This document shows, in pieces, positions 7,416-12,092 of a DNA stretch of 12,619 bases. The notes under the pieces are model-generated. The model worked only from the letters and a program-made list of their open reading frames with translations. It did no database searches and had not been told where the DNA came from. Source of the DNA: QHBQ01 sp038230695. Lineage in GTDB: Bacteria > Chloroflexota > Chloroflexia > QHBQ01. The first letter of the stretch is position 1. Each line of letters begins with the position of its first letter. The stretch is from NCBI GenBank assembly GCA_038230695.1, contig JBBRMT010000132.1, forward strand, positions 1-12,619. Reading direction: 5' to 3'. Position numbers and translations under genes: made by a program.

Positions 7416-8177
7416 TTGCCAAAAGGTAAGCCGAAACGCAGTTGGCTGATGACCCGCTGGAGCGATATGCTGAAGGAAAAAGCGGCGGTGGGCGCGTTCA
7501 CCACCGGACGAGCTGCGGCCCGCGCCGGGCGAGTGCGCCGCTTCAAGCTGGGCGCAGGTGAGGCTAGCGGCGTGGTTATGGTCGAACACTCGCTCTACTC
7601 GTCTCAGCCCCGCCATGCCACTGCTCTCCTGCCAACCTACGATGATGCCACCTGGGAGCGCATCATCGAGCGGCTGCGCGGCGATATGGCGCTCATATTG
7701 CAAATGCTGGGCGGCGAGTTGCCCGTCGAGTTGGAGCCGTTGGTGGCCGAGGCGGGCGCAGACTTGCTGCCCCGCCTGGGGCAAATAGCCCTCAGTTGCT
7801 CTTACGATGGCAATATCGTATTGTGCAGCCATACTGTGGCCCTGGCTTTCAAGGTAGCGCTAGCGATAGAGCAGGATCCGTTCGTGCTATTCACCCTGCG
7901 CGGGCGCAGTAAGGCGGAGCTACTCGCCGCGCTGGGCTTCGACAGCGAACCCGACTCCGGCCCGCCGCCCAACCCCTTGCCCGCCGATTACCGCGACTTC
8001 TGGCGCATGGATGAGCCGTTCGTGTCGTTGGCGACCCAGCCGCTAGCGTTCGAGCGCAAGCCCGCCACTCTGATGCAACTTAGCCTCGCCCAGCTTACCC
8101 CCAGCGGTGACCTCGGCGACCAACTGCTGCCCCTATACCAGCGGGTTAGCGAAGCCGCGCTGAAGGCCAAAGGCTAA
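7416..8177 (+). CDS. SWIM zinc-finger-type protein with a degenerate motif, partner of the SNF2 helicase
   Basis: The 253-residue protein matches bacterial SWIM-domain proteins encoded beside SNF2 helicases: an N-terminal W..RW..ML pattern, FTTGRAAARAGRVRRF (about 29-44), a central helical part, the SWIM region near 128-139 and the following DPFVLFTLRGRSKAELLAAL. SWIM is normally C-x-C-x(n)-C-x-H and is proposed to bind zinc and DNA or protein. Here it reads CSYDGNIVLCSH: Cys128, Cys137 and His139 are kept with the usual spacing, but the second Cys is Tyr130 (TAC, one base from TGC). The start is TTG at 7416, 2 bases past the helicase stop, with GGTGGGGG upstream; the next in-frame ATG (7449) would cut into the conserved Trp region. 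Translation is probably coupled to the helicase. The function is unknown, presumably as a DNA- or protein-contacting partner of the helicase. Confidence 0.85.
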   Translation: MPKGKPKRSWLMTRWSDMLKEKAAVGAFTTGRAAARAGRVRRFKLGAGEASGVVMVEHSLYSSQPRHATALLPTYDDATWERIIERLRGDMALILQMLGGELPVELEPLVAEAGADLLPRLGQIALSCSYDGNIVLCSHTVALAFKVALAIEQDPFVLFTLRGRSKAELLAALGFDSEPDSGPPPNPLPADYRDFWRMDEPFVSLATQPLAFERKPATLMQLSLAQLTPSGDLGDQLLPLYQRVSEAALKAKG

Positions 8178-8218
8178 TGGTGAATGGTAAATGGTGACTG
8201 GTAAATGGTGAATGGTAA
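8177..8218. repeat. Tandem 14-bp repeat (six heptamers)
   Basis: Three 14-base units (ATGGTGAATGGTAA, ATGGTGACTGGTAA, ATGGTGAATGGTAA) follow directly on the stop codon of the SWIM gene. Each is two related heptamers (ATGGTGA / ATGGTAA). Only one base differs among the copies. Confidence 0.8.
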
Positions 8219-8242
8219 ATTAGGCTTGGAAATGCCACTGGG

Positions 8243-8263
8243 TCTGGGGGTTCAGCCCCCAGA
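8243..8263. repeat. Hairpin, 8-bp stem with 5-base loop
   Basis: TCTGGGGG and CCCCCAGA pair perfectly around TTCAG. It lies about 65 bases past the SWIM gene stop. No T-run follows on the plus strand, so it is not a standard intrinsic terminator. Confidence 0.6.
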
Positions 8264-8331
8264 TGCTGAAGCGCCAAGTATGCTTATTGCAATTGCCGCT
8301 GCCCTATACAACCGCGATGGTGCAGATTTAT

Positions 8332-8467
8332 CTGGGGGATGGGGGCGTAGCCCCGATCGTTGCCACACCGCAATACCCATCGCCACCCGCGCTGGCGCAG
8401 AACCTGGGTTTACTACTTGCAATGAGCAGCGTAGTATGGCAACAAAGGGCTACGCCCCCATCCCCAG
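8332..8467. repeat. Long imperfect inverted repeat, 136 bp overall
   Basis: The left arm (8332-8368) and right arm (8434-8467) are near-perfect reverse complements: both, read inward, give CTGGGG(G)ATGGGGGCGTAGCCC followed after a few mismatches by GTTGCCA-AC. About 65 bases lie between the arms. No transposase is inside, so a small non-autonomous (MITE-like) element or a bidirectional termination structure are both possible. Confidence 0.7.
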
Positions 8468-8520
8468 TAACTTCCCACGCTCCCTTGCTTTCGAGCGGCG
8501 GCGTGACGTTGCAACAGGTG

Positions 8521-8667
8521 GGCAGCCGCCCGCCCCTACGATTTACTGTATCACTTGCTGAAATGCGTTGCACCAGGGCGGGCAGCCGCCCGCCCCTACG
8601 ATTTACTGCATCACTTGCTGAAATGCGTTGCACCAGGGCGGGCAGCCGCCCGCCCCTACGATTTACT
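8521..8667. repeat. 60-bp tandem direct repeat, about 2.5 copies
   Basis: Copies at 8521-8580 and 8581-8640 differ at a single base (T/C at unit position 29). A third, 27-base partial copy (8641-8667) covers the pyrC stop codon at 8663-8665. A diverged partial copy of the unit end precedes the first (about 8506-8520). Each unit contains GGGCGGGC-GGCT-GCCCGCCC on the minus strand, a perfect 8-bp hairpin following GTAGGGGC. Confidence 0.9.
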
Positions 8668-10153
8668 TTGCCTGCCACACCAGCTTTCCGCCGACGATGG
8701 TGGTCAGCGCCTTGCCGCGCAGGGTTACACCTGCGAGAGGGGTGTTCTGCCCGCGTGAGGCGAACGTGCTGGGGTCAACTGTCCACTCTGCATCAGGGTC
8801 GAGGATGACCACATCGGCGGGTGCGTCCACGCTGAGGTTGCCACCGGGGAGGTTGAAGGCGCGGGCCGGGCCGACGGTCAGGCGGGCAATCAAGGTAGGC
8901 AGATCGAGAGCGCCAGTGTGTACTAGCGCCATCAGAGTGCCGAAGGCGGTCTCCAGCCCGCTGATGCCAAAGGCGGCATAGCCGTATTCCTCTTGCTTGT
9001 CTACCACCGTATGCGGCGCGTGGTCGGTGGCGATTGCCGCAATCGTGCCATCTGCCAATGCTTCTACCAGCGCAAGTCTATCGGCCTCGGCGCGGAGTGG
9101 GGGGTTGACCTTGGTATTGGTATCGTAGGGGAAGGGATGTTCGAGCGGCGCGTTATACAGCTCCCCCAGTCCTTTTGAGGGGAGGGTTGGGGAGGGGTGT
9201 TGCACACCAGGCGCTATGTCCAATTCGGCGGCGGAGGGGGCGGCGCTGGCGGCGAAGGTGTAGCTGGGGGTGGCGACCTCGGCTACCGGCTGCCCAGCAA
9301 GCCGCTTGCGGCCCGCTACCCACTCGTCGGTCATAGTCAGGTGATGGGGAGTGACTTCTGCGCTGATGAGCAAACCCTCGGCTAGGGCGGCGCGGAGCAG
9401 GGCGACGCTGCCAGCGGCGCTGATGTGCGCGATATGTAGTCGCCCATCGGTCTGTCGCGCCAGGGCGATGTCGCGGGCGACGATGCTCTCCTCGGCGGCG
9501 TTGGGCCAGCCCTTCAGCCCCAGCGCGTTGCTCACCCGGCCCTCGTTCATCGCCGCGCCTGTAGTCAGCTTGCTGTCCTCACAATGCTGAATGAGCGGCA
9601 CATCGAGCATGGTGGCGTACTGCAAGGCGTTACGCATCAGGGTGCTGTTCATCACGCACGCGCCGTCGTCGCTGAAGGCAATCGCACCGGCGGCCTGCAT
9701 ATCGGAGAGTTCCGCCAGTTCCTCACCCTTGCGCCCCTTGGTAATTGCGCCGATGGGATAGACCCGCACGGTACCCTGCACCCTTGCCACCTTGGTGACG
9801 TACTCGACCGCGCTGCGATCATCAATCGCTGGCGTGGTGTTGGGCATGGCGCAGACGGCGGTGAAGCCGCCCCGCGCCGCCGCTGCCGTGCCGCTAGCGA
9901 TGGTCTCCTTCTCCTCCTGACCCGGCTCGCGCAGGTGGCAGTGCAGGTCAATGAAGCCGGGGGCAACCACTTTGCCACCCGCAGCAATCACCGTCGCGTC
10001 GGGGGGCGCGTCCACGCTGCCAATATCGGCGATTTTGCCATCGCGGAGTAGCAAATCGCCGATATGGTCAATGCCGTTGGCGGGGTCAACGATGCGCCCA
10101 CCTTTAATCAATATCGGGTGCTGGACCTCACCACTAGCGCTGGATGTTGGCAT
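8663..10153 (-). CDS. pyrC: Dihydroorotase (class I), pyrimidine biosynthesis
   Basis: Dihydroorotase closes N-carbamoyl-aspartate to dihydroorotate, the third step of UMP synthesis. The amidohydrolase metal ligands are visible: H71 and H73 in DLHCHLREPG, D163 in FSDDG, H190 in QHCED, H243 in AHIS and D377 in ATDHAPH. MPNTTP (103-108) and VNPPLR (349-354) are typical of class I enzymes. The 496-residue length is well above the usual ~425-430. The excess lies at about 278-342, between SAEVTPHHLTMTDE and YDTNTKVNPPLR, where relatives have only a short loop; part of it (HPSPTLPSKGLGELYN, 319-334) is encoded by a GC-rich repeat. The start ATG has AAGGAG 4 bases upstream. The stop codon lies in the last copy of the 60-bp repeat. 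No other pyr gene is in the window. Confidence 0.95.
   Translation of the reverse strand: MPTSSASGEVQHPILIKGGRIVDPANGIDHIGDLLLRDGKIADIGSVDAPPDATVIAAGGKVVAPGFIDLHCHLREPGQEEKETIASGTAAAARGGFTAVCAMPNTTPAIDDRSAVEYVTKVARVQGTVRVYPIGAITKGRKGEELAELSDMQAAGAIAFSDDGACVMNSTLMRNALQYATMLDVPLIQHCEDSKLTTGAAMNEGRVSNALGLKGWPNAAEESIVARDIALARQTDGRLHIAHISAAGSVALLRAALAEGLLISAEVTPHHLTMTDEWVAGRKRLAGQPVAEVATPSYTFAASAAPSAAELDIAPGVQHPSPTLPSKGLGELYNAPLEHPFPYDTNTKVNPPLRAEADRLALVEALADGTIAAIATDHAPHTVVDKQEEYGYAAFGISGLETAFGTLMALVHTGALDLPTLIARLTVGPARAFNLPGGNLSVDAPADVVILDPDAEWTVDPSTFASRGQNTPLAGVTLRGKALTTIVGGKLVWQAK
9152..9199 (-). repeat. Palindromic repeat inserted within pyrC
   Basis: This stretch carries CTCCCCCAGT...TTTTGAGGGGAG followed by GGTTGGGGAGGGG, a hairpin-forming C/G-run pattern like the intergenic repeats at 10203-10410. 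It remains in frame and encodes residues 319-334 of PyrC. Confidence 0.6.
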
Positions 10154-10202
10154 GGTTCTCCTTCATGATAAGGCGGGCGCATCCATTGGAAGGTCAGGAT
10201 CA

Positions 10203-10234
10203 ACCAAGCCCCCAGCGGGGGTTTGGGGGAGAAT
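10203..10234 (-). repeat. Inverted copy of the CCCCCGCTGGGGG repeat
   Basis: Read on the minus strand this is TTCTCCCCCAAACCCCCGCT followed by GGGGGCTTGGT, matching the two plus-strand copies at 10283-10329 and 10364-10410 except for one extra A. Confidence 0.8.
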
Positions 10235-10282
10235 GTCGCCCTGCGATAATGCCGAAGCAACTGTGCAAACCAGGCTCATTAG

Positions 10283-10329
10283 GCATTGACAGGGTTCGAG
10301 ATTTCTCCCCCAACCCCCGCTGGGGGCTT
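10283..10329 (+). repeat. 47-bp direct repeat, copy A
   Basis: It starts GCATTGAC and ends with a CCCCC-GCT-GGGGG hairpin plus CTT. It matches copy B, 81 bases further on, at 45 of 47 positions. Weaker similarity extends about 20 bases upstream of both copies. Confidence 0.85.
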
Positions 10330-10363
10330 AGTACCTTCAGTCGCACCTGGCCTGGTTCGTTCA

Positions 10364-10410
10364 GCATTGACCGAGTTCGAGATTTCTCCCCCAACCCCCG
10401 CTGGGGGCTT
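10364..10410 (+). repeat. 47-bp direct repeat, copy B
   Basis: This copy ends in GGGGGCTTTTT, a hairpin followed by five T on the plus strand, so it looks like a terminator in that direction, although no plus-strand gene leads into it. It lies 20 bases past the ferredoxin stop codon. Confidence 0.85.
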
Positions 10411-10429
10411 TTTGCCATCAGCCACCACC

Positions 10430-10681
10430 TTACTTGAAGTAGTTGGCGTTGATGGCGATGTATTCGTGCCACTTGTCGGGCAGTTCGTCTTCGGGGAAGA
10501 TAGCATCCACCGGACACTCCGGCTCACACGCGCCGCAGTCAATGCACTCGTCGGGGTCAATGAACAACATCTTTTCGCCCTTGTCCTCAGCCTCGTGCGG
10601 GTGGATACAGTCAACCGGGCAGACATCAATGCAGGCGCGGTCCTTGACATCAATGCAGGGTTCGGCAATTACGTAAGGCAT
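10430..10681 (-). CDS. 7Fe-type ferredoxin (3Fe-4S plus 4Fe-4S)
   Basis: The 83-residue cytoplasmic electron carrier matches the bacterial seven-iron ferredoxin family over its whole length (PYVIAEPCIDVKD... to WHEYIAINANYFK). The first cluster motif is C9-x7-C17-x3-C21-P and the second is C46-x2-C49-x2-C52-x3-C56-P, with C25 supplying the crossed ligand of the second half. The arrangement C9/C17, rather than CxxCxxC, in the first half is typical of a 3Fe-4S site. The ATG at 10679-10681 is chosen because homology begins there and AGGAG lies 9 bases upstream; the open frame continues to 10798 without family similarity. It has its own strong promoter at 10770-10798. The redox partner cannot be told from the context. 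Confidence 0.95.
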   Translation of the reverse strand: MPYVIAEPCIDVKDRACIDVCPVDCIHPHEAEDKGEKMLFIDPDECIDCGACEPECPVDAIFPEDELPDKWHEYIAINANYFK

Positions 10682-10769
10682 ATTCGTTCTCTCCTTGAGG
10701 TAGCCAGTTTGTGGGATGCGGCGGGTGGCGGCGATGCGCGACCACGCCAAACCAGATTTTGCTGCGGGT

Positions 10770-10798
10770 AATATATCACAATCCCGCGGGCAGGTCAA
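10770..10798 (-). promoter_or_regulatory. Strong promoter of the ferredoxin gene
   Basis: The minus strand has -35 TTGACC (10793-10798), exactly 17 bases, then -10 TATATT (10770-10775) with TGA before it. It starts one base after the stop codon of the response regulator gene, and gives a leader of about 80 bases. Confidence 0.8.
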
Positions 10799-10799
10799 A

Positions 10800-11468
10800 T
10801 TATTCTTTCATCACATAACCAACCCCGCGCACCGTCTGGATCAGGCGGGCGGCCTCGAACGGCTCCAGCTTGGCCCGCAGGTAGCGGATGTAGACATCGA
10901 GGATGTTGCTCTCGCCGCCGAAGTCGTAGCCCCAGATGCGATCGTATAGCGTCTCGCGGGTTAGCACCTGGCGGGGGTGGCGGAGGAACAGTTCCAGCAG
11001 GTCGAACTCCTTGCTGGATAGCTCGATGGGCTGTTCGCTCCAATGCACCTCGTGGGCGGACACGTCCATAGTCAGGTTGGAGAAGCGCAGCACATCGCCG
11101 CCCGGCTCGGTGCGGCGGCGCAGCAGCGCACGGCAGCGGGCGACCAGTTCGTTGAAGTCGAACGGCTTGACCAGATAATCGTCGGCTCCGCTATCCAGCC
11201 CAGCCACCTTGTCAGTCACCGCGCTCTTGGCGGTGAGCAGCAGGATTGGCACGCTGCTGGCCTGGCGCAAGCGGCGACAGACCTCGATACCGTTCATCCC
11301 CGGCATCATCACGTCGAGGATAACCAGGTCGGGCGGGTTGTCGCGGGCGCCGGTCAGCGCCTGATTGCCGTCGGCGGCAGTATCAATCGTATAGCCCTCA
11401 TAAATCAGCCCCCGCCGCAGCAGGCGCACAATCTCGGGGTCGTCATCAACAACCAGAATACGTGGCAT
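10800..11468 (-). CDS. OmpR/PhoB-family response regulator
   Basis: This 222-residue DNA-binding regulator has a receiver domain (about 1-118) with the acidic pocket D8-D9-D10, phosphoacceptor D52 in LDVMMPGMNG, T79, Y98 and K101 in VKPF, and a winged-helix output domain (about 125-222) with SSKEFDLLELFLRHPRQVLTRE, LYDRIWGYDF, VYIRYLRAKLE and TVRGVGYVM. It would be switched by phosphorylation from a sensor kinase, but none is in the window on either side, so the target genes and signal are unknown. The start is ATG at 11466-11468: GAGGTG lies 6 bases before it, while the longer GTG start at 11477 falls inside that ribosome-binding site. Confidence 0.95.
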   Translation of the reverse strand: MPRILVVDDDPEIVRLLRRGLIYEGYTIDTAADGNQALTGARDNPPDLVILDVMMPGMNGIEVCRRLRQASSVPILLLTAKSAVTDKVAGLDSGADDYLVKPFDFNELVARCRALLRRRTEPGGDVLRFSNLTMDVSAHEVHWSEQPIELSSKEFDLLELFLRHPRQVLTRETLYDRIWGYDFGGESNILDVYIRYLRAKLEPFEAARLIQTVRGVGYVMKE

Positions 11469-11499
11469 AGGTTTCACCTCAGCATAAACAGTTCGCTGT

Positions 11500-11508
11500 A
11501 TTATAACA
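11500..11508 (-). promoter_or_regulatory. Extended -10 promoter of the response regulator
   Basis: TGTTATAAT on the minus strand is an exact extended -10 element with no convincing -35. The leader would be about 25 bases and contains the GAGGTG ribosome-binding site. Confidence 0.6.
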
Positions 11509-11538
11509 CACGATCGGGGATTTATGCGGGGGTGTTCA

Positions 11539-11658
11539 TCAGATCATAATGTGGGGGTGGAATCTTAGCTCAGGCACAGTGAAGATGAAGGCATTGTCCT
11601 CATCCGACCACTCAATGACCATCGAGTAGCGTAGTTCCGGTGGATGTGGTTCGCTCAT
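11539..11658 (-). pseudogene. Truncated second copy of the HicB-like gene
   Basis: A 39-residue frame (MSEPHPPELRYSMVIEWSDE...) copies the first third of the upstream HicB-like protein: residues 9-21 (LRYSMVIEWSDED) are identical, and T27, P29-E30-L31 and H34 are shared. It then ends HPHIMI and stops, without the THG-TYEEA part. Its ATG overlaps the TGA of the full-length gene (ATGA), so it could be translated by coupling. Most likely it is the remnant of a tandem duplication, but a functional mini-protein cannot be excluded. No matching continuation is seen after the stop. Confidence 0.7.
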
Positions 11659-11954
11659 ATCGTGCCTCGGCGGTGGGCTAGTTCGGCCTCAACCTCATCA
11701 TATGTCGGTCCGGCATCTTCACCCCACCGCGCATAAGAGAATAGCTGGGGTGAATGCAAAAGCTTGCCGTCCTCGCGCAGATCGTCAATCAACGTCTCCA
11801 TCAGGTCTTGACCTTGTCGCGCTGCCTCTTCGTAGGTTCTACCGTGTGTATGATGTATACCCAGCTCTGGGATAGTCACAAGATATGCAGCGTCTTCGTC
11901 CGACCATTCGATGACCATCGAGTAGCGAAGTTTTGGTATATGCAGTTCGCTCAT
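11655..11954 (-). CDS. HicB-like antitoxin-family protein, orphan
   Basis: The 99-residue protein matches the partly folded N-terminal domain of HicB-family proteins: LRYSMVIEWSDEDAAYLVTIPELGIHHTHGRTYEEAARQGQDLMETLIDDLREDGK. In type II HicAB toxin-antitoxin systems HicB masks the HicA RNase and represses the operon. No HicA-like gene (a short basic protein with a catalytic His) lies on either side, and no recognisable DNA-binding domain follows the HicB fold, so this is probably a solitary HicB-like protein of unknown role. The ATG at 11952-11954 has GGAGG 6 bases upstream; the frame is open further upstream to 11996 but that part runs through a palindromic repeat. It shares an ATGA overlap with its truncated copy. 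Confidence 0.85.
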   Translation of the reverse strand: MSELHIPKLRYSMVIEWSDEDAAYLVTIPELGIHHTHGRTYEEAARQGQDLMETLIDDLREDGKLLHSPQLFSYARWGEDAGPTYDEVEAELAHRRGTI

Positions 11955-11979
11955 AGCCAGCCTCCACGATGATTCACCT

Positions 11980-12002
11980 GTAGGGGCGTATGGCATACGC
12001 CC
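11980..12002. repeat. GGGGCG-type palindrome upstream of the HicB-like gene
   Basis: GTAG followed by GGGCGTATG-G-CATACGCCC (9-bp arms, 11984-12002) shares the GTAGGGGCG core with the 60-bp repeat units and, as TAGGGGCG, with the hairpin at 1557-1578. It lies 26 bases before the HicB-like gene and might act in its leader. Confidence 0.75.
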
Positions 12003-12092
12003 TGGGATCCGACAGCTATGCTTATGGGAACATTATTGCCGCCAGCCATGGCGATTGCCCTCTTGTCAACTTTCGAGTTTGCTGGCTGGTGC

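Larger units (their letters stand above)
8178..8662. other. Repeat-filled convergent intergenic region
   Basis: I find no credible gene in these 485 bases between the convergent SWIM gene and pyrC. Open frames here translate repeats (for example recurring SRPPLRFT) and resemble no protein. The region holds a heptamer array, a hairpin at 8243-8263, a long inverted repeat at 8332-8467 and a 60-bp tandem repeat from 8521. One or more of these hairpins may stop transcription from both sides. Confidence 0.7.
10154..10429. other. Ferredoxin-pyrC intergenic region with repeats
   Basis: I see no gene in these 276 bases. They hold three copies of one repeat (one inverted). I found no convincing pyrC promoter near its start, so pyrC may be read from a promoter further upstream or from a poorly matching one. 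Confidence 0.6.

Noticed and set aside
8521..8667. CRISPR array
   Set aside because: The 60-base units abut directly with no spacers, there are no cas genes, and the third copy is partial.
8263..8808. 181-residue plus-strand frame in the repeat region
   Set aside because: It consists largely of the translated 60-bp repeat and runs into pyrC on the opposite strand.
10364..10414. Terminator of a plus-strand gene (hairpin plus T-run)
   Set aside because: No plus-strand gene reads into it; it is a member of a repeat family found in both orientations.
10682..10798. Upstream extension of the ferredoxin frame
   Set aside because: It crosses the ferredoxin promoter and leader, and the ferredoxin family begins at the MPYVIAEPC start.
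11469..11477. GTG start three codons upstream of the response regulator ATG
   Set aside because: The GTG is part of the GAGGTG ribosome-binding site for the ATG.
11955..11996. Longer start for the HicB-like gene
   Set aside because: The added residues come from a palindromic repeat and the internal ATG has a GGAGG at the right distance.
11539..11996. HicAB toxin-antitoxin module
   Set aside because: Only HicB-like sequence is present; no HicA-type frame was found on either side.
12035..12069. Promoter for the HicB-like gene based on a consensus TTGACA (12064-12069, minus)
   Set aside because: No acceptable -10 lies 15-19 bases downstream.
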